A DNA stretch of 64,000 nucleotides, from NCBI RefSeq assembly GCF_001625215.2, contig NC_030386.2, positions 40,022,796 through 40,086,795 of the forward strand, written 5' to 3'. A model generated the notes under the pieces. It saw only the letters and a list, made by a program, of their open reading frames with translations. It made no database searches and had not been told where the DNA came from. The first letter of the stretch is position 1. Each line of letters begins with the position of its first letter. Of this stretch, positions 25,118 to 37,909 are shown piece after piece. This DNA comes from Daucus carota subsp. sativus. Its lineage: Eukaryota; Streptophyta; Magnoliopsida; Apiales; Apiaceae. The position numbers and the translations under genes are program-made.

Positions 25118-26745
25118 TTAATGCCATATTCCGAGGACAGTGGCAATGCATACAAGAGCTAATAGCGTAACATCTCCTCCAAAGAAACTGGACAAAGACC
25201 TGCAAGGAGCGAAAAAGAATTGCAGGCATTAAATTTATTCAACTATGTACTGGTTATCTTTAGCATTAGGGTATTCTGGAGATACCTGTGCTTTTTGCTG
25301 GTTTTATAGATGTAAGCCATTATTGGTGGAAGAATGCCGAACAAGAAACAATTTGCATAGATACCGGCAAAGTCGAGGGCAGCTGAGAAGGTTGAGTTGC
25401 AGAAAGACGCGACAAGAACTGGACTGGCTAAGACAAGCGGCACTACCATGCTCTGTAACAAGCTAAAACCTAGTCGCGGTCCAGAGGTAACGAAACCAAC
25501 TCTTCCACCTCCACTTTCAGCAGAACCTCTATGAGATTGAGATTTGGCTTCTTGGCTTCTATTTGATTTAAAAAGAATCATATCAATGGTATCGATCACC
25601 TGCTTCGGAAAGCTGATAGCATAAGCTATAAAGCTGGTGGCCAATGCTGAGAATGCGAAAGCTTGAACTGCTGTTAAAGCAGAGGGATTAACTGAAAGCA
25701 GGAGTGATATCGGGTCTTTATGTATCGAGGCATGATTAGGCCCTACGAGGCCTAAGACGATTAGATTCCATGACAGAACCATGACTAATGGAACGAATCC
25801 CCCTAACAGAATTGCTTTCCGAGCTTCGTGGACAGTGTTTCCAGCTATCTTGCAAATGAAAGGAGTGATTACATGGAATCCCAGTGTGAGTACAGTTACA
25901 GGAATAGCAGGCAAGATTGAAGAGACGCTCCATGAAGCGTGTAGAAAGGAACCGATTAAGCTGCTTCTCCCGATAGAAAGGCCAACAGCTACTAGTGAAG
26001 TAATGGAACATAGCATAATGAAGCACAGCAACCGATTGGCAGTATCTGTGACCTTAAATGGTAAAAAGCAGATCATAGCTCCAGCGACGAAAGGAAACAA
26101 GACATGAGCAATCAGAGGATTTAACCGAGGTATCAACTGAGAGATGATTGATCCTATACCCGAAACACAGGCCACCAACAAAGAGAAAATGAAGGATGCA
26201 TAGACTAAAGCAACGAAAGAACCAATTCGACTTCCTAATGTCTTCGTTGCAAGAGCAGTAAAGCTCACCTCCGCAACATTGTCTTCCTCCATCACTGCAA
26301 AACTGAGCTCGGCCACAAGTAAAGTCGAGGTAATGACATAAATCCATGACAGAATAATAGCAATTGTTGATGGAAGGGGGCCTGATTTTATAGTTGCTGC
26401 AGGCAATCCCAACATCCCAGGGCCTACAGCAGTGCCAATGATCAAACTAACAGCACCCCAGAAGCTCTTTTCATGCGTTTCCTGTTGAACTTGTTGGGTT
26501 TTTCGATTCTCCAGCTCTGAATTGATTGAAAAGGCTGATCTAGTTCTGCCATCACACCTACTTGCTTTATCAAAAAATTTGACTAGACTAAGCTTATTCA
26601 GGGTTAAATTACGGGCAATGGAGTTATGTCGAGACGGGACAATGTGATAGATGAAAGGCTTGATTCCGAGCCTAGAACAACTTAAAGATTTAGGCAAGCA
26701 GTGATAGGACTGGGAATAAACAAATGGTTGCTTAAACCTCCTCAT
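25118..26745 (-). CDS. Tryptophan/tyrosine permease family transporter, copy 1
   Basis: Two coding exons, 26745-25286 and 25199-25118 (1542 bases, 513 residues). The first roughly 100 residues are Ser/Arg/basic-rich with few acids, like a plastid transit peptide. The rest matches the Trp/Tyr permease (HAAAP-type) fold with about eleven hydrophobic segments. It opens with FWGAVSLIIGTAVGPGMLGL, whose glycine-rich first helix is the family signature, followed by ELSFAVMEEDNVAEVSFTAL and GFHVITPFICKIAGN. The second exon adds a last helix ending VLGIWH. The plant relative I recall is Arabidopsis At5g19500, predicted plastid-localised; substrate specificity is inferred from family only. It shares exon structure, including an 82-base last exon, with the copy at 28027, so the pair arose by tandem duplication. 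Confidence 0.9.
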
Positions 26746-27174
26746 ACTTCAGATCTCCCTGCATAAACAATATTCATAATGCAGTGCTTTGAAATCGACA
26801 CGATGATAATCATACAGTTCAAGAATTATAATTTATAGCCAAATGAGCAATATCATATTCACTGATCAATACATTTGCATTCTGGTATCAAGATCAACTA
26901 CATTATACCGAGAATTTCCCGTAAGCAAACTGATGCAGAACTATTTACAAGTGTACATGTAGATGCTGCTGCTGGAGAAAGATATATATGCAGAATGGGA
27001 AAGAGAGTAAGAGACAAACCTGGATCCTGGATACATATAAGTGAAGTGATTTTGAAACTGCAACAACTGTTCTATTGATTTTTTTTCTCTCTGTTCATGG
27101 AGTCACTGGTTGGTCAACCCAAAGTTGGTATAGGCCTGCTGATTTCCAGTATTTAACTAACTCAGTAGTCAGTA

Positions 27175-27380
27175 CTCCTTCGTCCCAATTCCTAAATTAC
27201 TTGTCCAGTTTGATTTTTGCAGGTGCATAATTGCCTAAATTAATTTTAAAAAAAAATTGTTGGAAATAAAAACGTGAAATTTGAACTTTTATTAATAAGA
27301 AGAAATTTTAAATATTAACCTATGAAGCTATGATATACGTGCAGAGGTCAAACTGGACAAGTAATTTGGGACGGAAGGAG
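27175..27380. mobile_element. Stowaway-like MITE
   Basis: Begins ctccttcgtcccaatt and ends aatttgggacggaaggag. The ends are inverted and flanked by TA on each side. 206 bp, upstream of permease copy 1, with no coding capacity. Confidence 0.85.
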
Positions 27381-27635
27381 TAGTTTACTATAGAATTATA
27401 CTAAACAAATGATTCAGGTTCTTGTTTTATTCTTTGGAGTGCAGTGGTTAATGGGAACAAATGACTCTGTTGAAGGTTGTTCACTTCTTTGAGATGGAAT
27501 CTAAGACTGTTATAAACTTTCTAACAATCTTGTTGAATTTTTTCGACATAAATCAAGTGTTTACAGAATATTAAAAGAGTGAACTTTCTACAGATTGTGA
27601 ATTGCCTTCTCGTGGGTTCGATCCAAGGAAAACCA

Positions 27636-27905
27636 ACTCTGCGATATCAGTTTGCCTGGGAAAGGTGACAGCATAACCTGCAAAGCAAGTTGTAGAAACG
27701 AACTGCTGTCAAAACGGATCAGTCATCAGTCAACTTAAAACATAAGTGATATAGGTCTTTCTATATTGAGGCATGACTAGGGACCGGGACAGGACACAAA
27801 AAATGAAATCCCAAGACTAATAGAAGAAATGCACCAGCAAATTGTTTTTCAAGCTTGTACTTCAACAGAAAAGGGTGATTACATGATACCCCCGGCGTCT
27901 TACCA
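27636..27905 (-). pseudogene. Decayed third permease copy (fragment)
   Basis: This stretch aligns, with many changes and small gaps, to bases about 28575-28880 of permease copy 2 in the same orientation. Shared pieces include gaggcatgactagg, aagtgatat and gggtgattacatga. It corresponds to the middle of the transporter (around the GFHVITPF helix to the SFPKQV loop). No frame stays open, so it is a broken relic. It lies between the two intact copies, so at least three copies once stood in tandem. Confidence 0.75.
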
Positions 27906-28026
27906 TATGAAAGGCCTCCACAATACCTTTAGTTTTACAGGAACCAAAAGCCAAAAATATCAGTTCACAATTTCACTTTCCATGGATGAACAAAGACTAC
28001 TGGTACTTCTACTTCCTTACTGGCCT

Positions 28027-29734
28027 TTAATGCCATATACCCAAGACAATGGCAATGCCAGCAAGAGCCAGAAGTGTAATATTTCCTCCAGGTAAAATGG
28101 ATGATGACCTGTAAAACACAACACACAAATTTAGACATTGATATTGTTTTCACGATCAACTGGTTTGTTTATAATCAGTTTAAGTAGCGGAAGTTGAATC
28201 TACAGTGGACACACCTGTGATTTTTGCGGCTTTTATAGATGTAAGACATTACTGGTGGAAGAATGCCAAACAAAAAACAATTTGCATAAATACCAGCAAA
28301 GTCGAGGGCAGCTGAAAAGGTTGAGCGGAAGAATGATGCCACAAGAATCGGACAGCCTAGTACAAGCGGCACAACAATGCTCTGTAAGAAGCTCAAATCA
28401 TGTTGTGGTTTAGCATTTAATAATGTATCACTGTATGAAATCCTACCCACGTCCTCGCTGCACATGTGGGAATAGGTAGCAAAACCAACTTTTCCATCTC
28501 CGTTCTTGATGGAACGTTTATGAGATTGAGAATTTTCTTCATGATTTCTGTTTGGTCCAAGAAATATTAACTCTATGGTATCAGTCACCTGTTTTGGAAA
28601 GCTGACAGCGTATCCTATATAGCTGGTTGCCAAAGCTGAAAATGCAAAACCTTGAACTGCTGTCAAAGCTGACGGGTTGATTGATAGCAGAAGTGATATG
28701 GGGTCTTTAGAAATCGAGGCATGACTAGGTCCGGTAAGGCCTAAGACAATCAGATTCCATGACAGGACCATGACTAGTGGAACACATCCACCAAAAAGAA
28801 TTGCTTTTCGAGCTTCATGGACAGTATTACCCGCAATCTTACAAATGAAAGGGGTGATTACATGAAATCCCAATGTAAGTACAGTTACAGGAATAACAGG
28901 CAAGATTGAAGAGACACTCCATGATGCGTGCATTAAGGAACCAAGTAAACTGCTTCTCCCGACAGATAAACCAATAGCTACTAGTGAAGTAATGGAAAAT
29001 AGCATGATAAAGCATAACAATCTATTGGCAGTATCAGTGGCCTCGAATGGTAAAAAACAGATTACAGCTCCAGCCGCAGATGGAAACAAGGCGTGAGCAA
29101 TTACAGGATTTAACCGAGGCATCAACTGAGAGAAAATTGATCCAATACCCGAAACACAGGCCACCAACAAAGAAAAGCTCAAGGATGCATACACTAAAGC
29201 AACAAAAGAACCAATCTGACTCCCCAATGTCTTTGTTGCAAGAGCGGTGAAGCTCACCTCTGCAACATTATCTTCCTCCATCACTGCAAAACTGAGCTCC
29301 GCCACAAGTAAAATCGAGGAAATGACATAAATCCAGGAGAGAATAATAGCAATTGTAGAAGGAACAGGCCCTGATTTTATAGTTGCTGCAGGTAATCCCA
29401 ACATTCCAGGGCCTACAGCAGTGCCAATAATCAGACTAACCGCACCCCAGAAATTCTTCTCACGCGTTACTTCTTGGATTGGTTGCGTTTCTTCATTCCC
29501 ATACTCTGAATCCTTCAAACTGACTGATCTAATTTGGCCATTACACCCACTTGCTCTATCAAGAAATGTCACTAAACTAGGCCTATTCAGGGATAGGTTA
29601 CGCGTAACTGAGTAACTTGGAAACTGGACATAGCCATAATTAAAAGGCCTGATTCCAGCTCTCAAACAACCCGAAAATTCACGGATGCAGTGACAGGACT
29701 TAAAACAGGCCAACTGATGCTCAAAACAGCTCAT
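28027..29734 (-). CDS. Tryptophan/tyrosine permease family transporter, copy 2
   Basis: Two coding exons, 29734-28215 and 28108-28027 (1602 bases, 533 residues) if translation starts at MSCFEHQ, the Met that aligns with the start of copy 1. An in-frame upstream ATG at 29767 would add eleven residues. It has the same layout as copy 1: a basic Ser-rich N-terminus resembling a plastid transit peptide, the glycine-rich first helix (GTAVGPGMLGL), about eleven hydrophobic segments, and a short last exon ending IVLGIWH. The core is nearly identical to copy 1. The loop before the last helices is longer here (TYSHMCSEDVGRISYSDTL), the main structural difference. A donor at about 29982 suggests a leader intron. 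Confidence 0.9.
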
Positions 29735-31105
29735 ACTTAAAAAACAAACTTCCTGCATAAATAACATTCATAGTCCATTTAACTCCAAAATTATTGTACT
29801 CATACAGTCATACATTTTAAGAATTTATCCGGCATAATCTTGATAATCGGTAAATAATTATTATTCTAGATTTTAGCCGGGCTCATTTCAATTCCCGGTT
29901 CCGCCATCACGTACATATGGTGATGCTACTGAGAAAAAGATATTATTATAGGCAGAGATTAAAGGGAGACGAGCAAAACAAACCTGGGTCCGAGCTTATG
30001 TTGGATTTGCGGCGGAGCTCGAAGTGAACTGAAGTGAAACTGCAGTGTTGAATAGATTTGTCTTTTTTCACTTTTCATAGAATTGAGGAGAGTCGCTGAT
30101 TGGTCAGTACAATTTTGTAAGCCAGGAAAGAAAGTTGTTATTCCTGGTCCCAAAATAAATTTAAAAAAGTGGCAATTTTTTTGACTGATATACGTAAAAA
30201 AGAAGAAGTAGACATTCATATATCAATTTTTAGAATTATTCTAAATAAAAAAGTAGCACCAACATTATTTGAAAAAGAAAATTTTTAGAAAATGTGCCCA
30301 CCATCTTTTTTATATATTAAAAATATGTATGAAATAACATTTATTCAAAATGAGAGAGTACATTTATTTTAATTTAGGGTCTTTAAATTTATTAAATAGG
30401 TGTAATTTTAACTTTATAACTTTTTTTACTTGAATAGTCTCAGGACTGAGCTAACTCTTTTATGTGCGATGACTTTTTTTTAAGCTTAATTCAAATAATT
30501 TCAAAAGCAAGCGAGATGCAAGTTTGAAAATATAATACATACGGAAGAATAAAAATAAAACCTTATGATAAATTCAATGATAGACTCAGAGTAGAAGAAT
30601 CATAATTGCATTTGTAACATGATCGGTCATATTTCGAAGACTATTCGCAAGTTAATTGAGTTTTAGGAGGATGAAAGTTGTGCAAATAAAGATGAAGTTG
30701 TGTTTCATGATTAAATGATAATCGATAAAGTAATAATTCAGTCCTGCAAACGAATTTGACGAGCAACGGGCAAGTGGACATAATTGATCTCAATGTACTA
30801 TAATCGATCGATCAGAACAAAAAGGCAATGTCTCAGCTCAACTTCACTAGATACTACTGAGCTTCACTAGAAATTAATGACTTGAAAGAGACTGCTTTGA
30901 TGGAGCGAAGTTGAAGAAGCTATGTTACATTAGGGAAGATCTCTAGATATGTGTTTGTTTTGAATTGACTAGAGCGTAACTAGTTGCAAGGGAACATTAA
31001 AATCATTACTCATCATTCCCTCACAGTTGGGGGGAAATTAGTAACAGCACCAGCAAGCAACAACACACCATCATTTGATTTTTACCGCCCATCTCTTTCT
31101 TTCTC

Positions 31106-31182
31106 TTCCCTGTCCTATGCAAAAAGCAGGGGTCATATACTTTCTGTTCCCTGTCCTATGCAAAAAGCAGGGGTCATATACT
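31106..31182. repeat. 36-bp direct duplication
   Basis: A 36-base unit starting ttccctgtcctatgc and ending catatact occurs at 31106-31141 and 31147-31182, separated by five bases. No mismatch seen. Confidence 0.9.
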
Positions 31183-31698
31183 GTTAGGACACCCTTAATA
31201 CGACATTACATTAGCAAGAATGCAAGATGATAAAGAATATTTCTAATCTTATGCATTTCGCGTTTTCATGAGCAGGAGAATTCTACTAGGCATGTTCTGA
31301 ATGAGTTGCAGGCTTCAGGATCTCTTCGATTTTTAACATTCAGATCCCAGGCTGCGAACATCAGGAAAACTAGTCTATGTGATGAACTGTCCTCTCTCGT
31401 TCTGTTTTCGATCTGTTCAGGATGAATCATATCTTTGGTAATGTATTAGTCTTAGTTAACAAACGAATACATTTCGTTTCACTAATAATATATATGATCT
31501 TTCTCATAGTGCATAAGGCCACAGGTTGTTAACCAGAGGCACGTATAAACAATTTTAGATATCTTGGTTACAGTCTTCAGAATGGCGGTACATTACCTTG
31601 ACGTGTCTTGATTCACTATTTTATCAGATGTGAACCAAAATTTAATACAAAAATTTCAAAAAGCTAAAGAAAATATGCAAGAAAATAAACTGCTGGTC

Positions 31699-31834
31699 TA
31701 CTTGCATTACTGAGGTGGAGAACTGAATTATGTAGGTTCAGTTTTATTACCAAAATGAATGCAAGATTCGTATTAATAACCGAGGCATATGCAAGAATAT
31801 GTACTACCTGCATTACTGAGGTGCAGAACTGAAT
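31699..31834. repeat. Near-identical 31-bp direct repeat
   Basis: Two copies of a roughly 31-base unit containing gcattactgaggtg and cagaactgaat/gagaactgaat lie about 105 bases apart (about 31699 and 31804), differing at two positions. Confidence 0.75.
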
Positions 31835-33206
31835 CAGGTACTCTTTCTAATGAAAGATCTTGCAGCATTTAGGATCGGAGTTCTTCTGACATGGTTATCA
31901 CCAGAAGCGTAACATAAGGAGTAGAAAGGAAAATGTAGCCAGAGACAACTTGCCGAGACTGATATTCAGATTCATTTTCATCAAGGTAAATCTAATAATG
32001 CTACTGATATTTGAAATTTTCGGCAAGTCATCCTTGGCTGCAATCTACTTTCTGCACCAACATGCAAAGCAACTGGTGAGCTTGAGATATATACAGTTCT
32101 AAAGAACTCAACTGAAGCTAAAGATATCGAAGAAAGAATCGGAAATGAGAAGGTAGCATCACCATTTCTTATATAGACCAGATTCAGGGGCATTTGCGGA
32201 AAGAAAGGACTGAGGGTCATGATTTTTATACAATAAAACAACAGAAAAATGGGCAAAATTATATATCTTGAACCGAGGAGGTACTGCAGTGCGGATATAT
32301 GAAATAATTGTAGATATGGTGCATTGATACACCGTAATCTTTTGTCCATTTAATTGATAAACTTTGTTTTACAGGCACTATGTAGGTATTTACCATCAGA
32401 GCAAATTATTGGGGAGGAAAGAACTTCCCTGAAGATTTTTTTAACCAAAGGGTCGGATTGTGGCCGGAAATATTGCCCCGCTGTTTTGTTGTATAAGTCG
32501 TTTAACTTTTTAACATACATTTCAAGTGTTTTCACTGCATTTTTATTTCAAAATAAAAATTTTAAAAATAATATCTCAAAAAACTATGAAGTCAAAATAT
32601 TTACAAGTATGCGTCAAAAAGTCAAAAAGTTTGTAGCCAACAAAAAATCGAGATTTGTTTCACCTAATAATATCGAGGCATGTCGACCACAGCCGACTAT
32701 CCTTGTTTATTAGATAGAAACGCTACTATGCAAGTTGTGACTCTGTTGTATGATAGAAAATTTTACGCGTCTCTGTTAGTACTTGAACCTGAGACCGCTT
32801 ATAAAGAAGACGAGGGTTTATGATAAACGGAATATAATTGCCGACATGAATTATATTTCACCTTCCTCGGTGTAAAGCAATAGTTTTTTGGCATATTTTG
32901 ATTTTGGAATGAGTAGACAACGTTGGCCCATTGCTTTTTCCAGCACTCCGTGCAAACTTGGCTGGGATTCCCTTTTTTTTTTTTTTCCTTCTTTTGGCAA
33001 GGCCCCATGTTTCTTGATTTGCCCAAAACAGATTATTGTCTCCCCCTTGTTTCTTTAATCTCCGGAGATAACTTAATCAATGTAATCTTCATATTTATTT
33101 TTGTTACATTGAAGGTTGTACGGACTACATTCCGCGCATTTCAATTAATCTGAAAGGGTGACTAGCATAGTATCCACCGTGATGACCATCCACTTAAATC
33201 TGTACT

Positions 33207-33286
33207 GTTCCCGTAAGGAATGGTATCCGATATCGTGCATCTATCCGTTCCCGTAAGGAATGGTATCCGATATCGTGCATCTATCC
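33207..33286. repeat. Exact 40-bp tandem duplication
   Basis: The unit from gttcccgtaaggaatgg to gtgcatctatcc occurs twice head to tail at 33207-33246 and 33247-33286 with no difference, implying a recent event. Confidence 0.95.
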
Positions 33287-33669
33287 ACACGATCTTAATA
33301 TTCACTCGCATTAGTCATATAACTATGCTGAAATGCACTTCAACCAAATAATTTTCATAAGTTGAATACCTTATGTTGATTCGTAACAGATTTAAACAGT
33401 ATAAATCAATCTCACAGATTTAATATACAAAATTATTGTGTGCACATTTTCGAGTGAATGAGAACCGAAATTTCTCAGCCCCGTGCTCAACCTGAGATCT
33501 GAACCGCGCCTTATCTCGACTCGAGTGGGTCGCTGTCAAAATCAGAACTCTGAAAAATAATGCAGAAGGAGCAGAGATAGCCTAAATATGGATATTCAAG
33601 AAACTTCTCAAAATTAACCTTCAGGTCCCAGCTTATCCTTTCTCAGCACGAAGAAATGGTAAAAAAATA

Positions 33670-34896
33670 GGGAAAATAGATTTTTTTGTCACCAAAGTTA
33701 TTATGTTTTTAGAAATTTGCCCCTAAACTAATTTTGTTTTCCTTTTAGTCACTAATTTTAGGTTTGGATTTATTTTTAGTCACTAACTTAGGTTCGGATA
33801 TGATTATTAGCATTGTGATAATTTTTTGTAGCATCATTAATACATAGTGATAGTATACACAATATTTTGATAATTTGACGTATGTTTATATCTTTATATA
33901 TAGCAATAATAACATAAAATGAGACAATAAAATATTAAAATCAGGAAAAAAACGTAATTAGAATTCTAGAAATTCATTATATCATCAATATGGAATCAAT
34001 GACTTCAAGTAATTCATCCTCTCCCTGATAAAGTAAAGTCTAATTGAGTGATAAGATGCATCATCTTTCACTATGAAAGTTTCAACCGACTAGTTCAAAC
34101 TAAGATCTCTATTAAATTTATCTGCATGGATTTTAACAACTTTATCTTATTACTCCCTCTGTCCCTCTCATTTCTTTACAGTTACTATTTTGGGATGTCC
34201 CTCTCATTTCTTTACATTATCATAAATAGTAAGTTTTTTCAATCATTACACCCACTATCTTCCCCCACTATCTCATATTTAACAATAAAAACTACTATTA
34301 CACCCACTATCTTCCTCCACTATCTCAAATTTATTATTAAATATTGATGGGTCCCACCATTTTACCCACTTTTCATCTAACTTTACTCATCTTTCATACA
34401 TTGTCTTGGTCTCCGTGTCCCCCTCCAATGTAAACAATTGAGGGGGACGGAGGGAGTATAATTTTCAAGATAAAGATAAATAAATAGAGAAGAAAAATTA
34501 ATCTTCGATGATTTATGAGATTTTCTTTTTGCGTATACAAATTCAAACACTAAATTTTTATTCGGAAGAAAAAAAAAATTATGAGACTACATCTTTTAGA
34601 AACCGTAAAATGCGTATCAAACTCTTATCACCCAAGATAAACGATCTTGGTACATAAAAGTACTATATATATATAAATATAGACATATATCAAATCATCA
34701 AAATATTACAGATTACCGCTATATTTTAATAATACTACAAATAATTAATATAATGTTGATAATGAAATCTGAACCTAACTTTAGTGGCAAAAAAAAATCC
34801 AAACCTAACAGCAGTGGCTAAAAGGCAAAAAAAATTAGTTGAGTGGTAAGTTTCTAAAAATATAATAAGTTCGGTGACAAAAAAATCTATTCTCCT
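33670..34896. mobile_element. Mutator-like TIR element, copy A, with nested Stowaway
   Basis: Long inverted ends starting gggaaaatagattttttt and ending aaaaaaatctattctcct. A perfect 9-bp duplication aaaaaaata lies at 33661-33669 and 34897-34905. About 1.2 kb including a nested MITE at 34153-34456. No transposase frame is present. A second copy of the family lies at 48924. Confidence 0.85.
34153..34456. mobile_element. Stowaway MITE nested in the Mutator-like element
   Basis: Begins ctccctctgtccctctc and ends gagggggacggagggag, flanked by TA on both sides. It also has subterminal direct repeats of a cccactatctt motif. It inserted after the surrounding element. Confidence 0.88.
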
Positions 34897-35147
34897 AAAA
34901 AAATAATGTAAAATTTCAGATTGTTTTGTTTTAGTTCCGCGTCATGATCATAAATTTGATGACTCTGTATATTTATGATGTAGCAGAAGTGCAGAAGTGC
35001 AGAAGTTGAGTGGAAAATATTGATGATATAGAAAAATTTGGTAATGTGTTACTTTCGAGAGTTACACAGGCAGGCAGGCAATCTGAGCAATTCACACAGC
35101 TAAGTTACCTCCTGAGGAATCCAAGGGGCATAAGCATAAATAATGAA

Positions 35148-35327
35148 GGGTTTGTCTAGTGTGTGCGGCACATGCTAAGCGCGGAAATTTTTGTGTTTCA
35201 TTTTGATTGGTGGGATTGGTGTATTTGCACGAGTCCATCATTATTAAGTATTAGCCAATCAAAAATGATTTAAACACAAAAATTTTCACGCTTAACATGT
35301 ACTTATAAACACACCATAGAAAAACCG
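35148..35327. mobile_element. Mutator-like MITE, copy 3
   Basis: 180 bp, flanked by the perfect 9-bp duplication aataatgaa at 35139-35147 and 35328-35336. Same ends as the copies at 7541 and 8075 (gggtttgtctagtgtgtg and acaccatagaaaaaccg), but the central palindrome of the left end has changed. Confidence 0.88.
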
Positions 35328-35622
35328 AATAATGAATGTGTTGTTACCCCGTGTGAAACTCTGCAGTGTGCATGTGTTTGCGTATCGTCAGTGGCGGGAC
35401 AATGGCTAGAATTCAATATTGCTTCATATCAGTCGAGGCTTGAAATAATTATTGTATCCGACGTGAAATCAGCATTTACAATCAAATACGGTGTGATTAA
35501 AAAAATTGCTATAGGTCAAATGTTCGATCTCTACTATATCATTTGTATTTTGTGTCTTCATGACTAATTTGAATGAAAGAAACCCTGAGAAAGAAATGTA
35601 CGAAAAACAACCATAGGTGATA

Positions 35623-35989
35623 CTCCCTCCGTCCCAGTCATTTGTATACAAATGGCTGGGACACGGAGACCAAGAAAAAGTGTAAAAAATGAGTAAAGTT
35701 AGATGAAAAGTGAGTATAGTGATGGGACCCATTTATATTTAATAATAGATTTGAGATAGTGGAGGAAAGTAGTGGGTGTAATAGTGTTTATATTAGTATT
35801 ATAGAATGAAGATAGTGGAGAAAAGTAGTGGGTGTAATAGTGTTTATATTATTATAGAATGAAGATAGTGGAAGAAAGTAGTTGGTGTAATGTTATTTTA
35901 TATTATAAAAGTTACTACTTTTGGTATGTATACAATTGGTGGGACGTCCCAAAAAGGAAACTGTATACAATTCATTGGGACGGAGGGAG
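35623..35989. mobile_element. Stowaway MITE with internal tandem repeats
   Basis: Begins ctccctccgtcccagtc and ends attgggacggagggag, flanked by TA. The interior has two to three head-to-tail copies of a unit of about 55 bases containing agtagtgggtgtaatagtg and agaatgaagatagtgg, so it is longer than its relatives here. Confidence 0.88.
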
Positions 35990-37720
35990 TATTAAACAAA
36001 AAAGTACAATTGCGTCAAAAAAAACAACAAAAAAGTTCAATCATTGCCCTTTAAATTTGAGCTTTTAAACTTGTACTTAATTAATTATTTGTTTTCTTGG
36101 GCCTCATTCTAGCAATAGTGAATATGGGCTTTGTGTACTGCCAACCTCTCACGAGCCACCACCAGCCCACCCCATCTCAAATATACCTACGAGTCCACCT
36201 CATATTGATTGCATTTAAAAAAGGAGTCGATCCCTAATTCAATAACTTGTTTTAATCTCCATCTCTCATTTTATACATTTTTTTCGTTATTTAACACATA
36301 TGTTAAATTTTTATAAAAATAGAATTTTATAGCTTTTCAAATATTTTATGTCTAAATAAAATTTTAATATTAAAATACGACGTGATAATAGATCAGTCTG
36401 ATGGTTCGAACACTCAGACTCATGCTTAATCGGATTAATTATCCAAAACTGAACTAATCAATCGGAATGATAAGCTAAATAAACTCTTGGATAGGAATAC
36501 AATATACGATTCTGTGAACTGGTTCATGAATTTCGAAGATTTTGTGGAGTGATTTCACCTGTACAGGCATACATTAAAAAGCGAAAAGAATATCTTGTTT
36601 TGTTCTCTTGTCAAAAGAAAACAAAGTGCTAATTTATAAATTAGTGGACTAAAAGATCAACCACAGATTTCCCATGTGATAAGCAATTAATCACCAGTAA
36701 AGCTAGTGCTAACCTTTCTTTTTGTTTCTTTCTCTTGTTCCGCTTTCTATATAACAGGTGTAATGGTATAGTCGTGGTACGACACGATACTTAAGTGTCT
36801 ACTTGGTATCTGTCGGGTCTTTCTCGACACGAAAGTCTTTGATCATGCCAACTGCAAACCTGTGTGTTGAACATGGAATGTGTGTGCTGAGAGAATTCTC
36901 ATTCTCAGTTCTGGAAATGTAACATGCCTACTTGGTGCCAACTGCCAAGTGGGGAACTTTTTAGCTTACCTTTGCTTCTCACATTAGCATACTAATCAAG
37001 AAATATTGTTACTAATCAAGTAATTACATGTTTCAGCATTGTTTCACAGAAAGTCAAAGGGTCTTTGAAGAAAACTAATGAAATAAAATGGCCAAATTGG
37101 AGTTCTTAATTAGGGCACATGCATTTCAATAATTTCATCCACCATCCCACATGACCTAATGTTATAGGGCATCAAATTCCCTTGAAAACGGAGAGATTTG
37201 TTTACTTCTGACTCCCACTGATTGCTTATAATTAGCCAACCATACGGAACAAGTTTAGTTTGTACCTTAATCAACCTCATTACCTTAAGTTGACATAATC
37301 ACTAATTAACAATGATAATCAGACAATTTGGATTATACTACAAGTTTGTATCATATGATCCTTACATTTCGGATGCCTATTATGATCGAATCCGAAATTT
37401 TGAATTTTTGTGGATGGCTCCGAATTCGTTCTGATTGAAACATTTTTGTCACTTTTAAACATAATGGAAAAAAGTATTGGATTTTATTTCGGATAGGTCC
37501 TGAAAGCGAAGGAAGACTGAAACACCAGATGTCTGTTATTGAATTCGAGAGTATTTAAATTGAATTTATGATCTGAGCACATGTACTTGTGGTGTATGTT
37601 GCCTGTGCAATTTGTTTCCTAAGAATGTGCAAAAGATGATGGTGAGGGTGAGGATTAAATAATTAGAAAGAATCATTAGCCCATTGCTTCAGAAACTTAG
37701 AAATATAATTATGTCTCTCT
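35990..37720. other. Intergenic stretch upstream of the expansin
   Basis: No gene or complete repeat recognised. The last kilobase is presumably promoter of the expansin gene. Confidence 0.5.
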
Positions 37721-37730
37721 CCTTTCTAAT

Positions 37731-37740
37731 CTATAAATAG
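37731..37740 (+). promoter_or_regulatory. TATA box of the expansin gene
   Basis: The string ctataaatag lies about 170 bases before the expansin ATG, upstream of a C/T-rich leader. A leader intron with donor near 37820 and acceptor at 37906 separates it from the start codon. Confidence 0.65.
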
Positions 37741-37909
37741 AGTTTAATTTTCTAGCAAATTCTTCACCTTTTTCTCTGTTAGTTCTTCCTCATTGACTTT
37801 CTGATCAGGTTTCCAATCATCTGTAAGCACATCTTTCTCTTCTTTTGTTTTATACCAACATCAAATCTTGGTTTCTTATGGTAGGAAAAATTTCATCTTT
37901 TTGCAGGCA

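Larger units (their letters stand above)
29990..33669. other. Intergenic stretch with small local duplications
   Basis: No gene can be defended. A 122-codon minus-strand frame at 31981-32349 and a plus-strand phrase near 32090-32170 look faintly exon-like but have no domain and no complete model. Short duplications at 31106, 31699 and 33207 are listed separately. The first part (to about 30090) includes the permease 2 leader. Confidence 0.45.

Noticed and set aside
25270-25300. Possible U12-type intron in permease copy 1 (donor gtatctcc)
   Set aside because: It differs from the GTATCCTT U12 consensus, no TTCCTTAAC-like branch site was seen before the acceptor, and the copy-2 donor (gtgtgtcc) is ordinary.
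27595-27625. tRNA-like box gtgggttcgatccaagg
   Set aside because: Resembles a T-loop, but no acceptor stem, D-loop or anticodon arm can be formed around it.
31981-32349. 122-codon minus-strand frame
   Set aside because: Starts with ATG but has no domain, no signal peptide and no matching neighbouring exons. Chance length in this composition is plausible.
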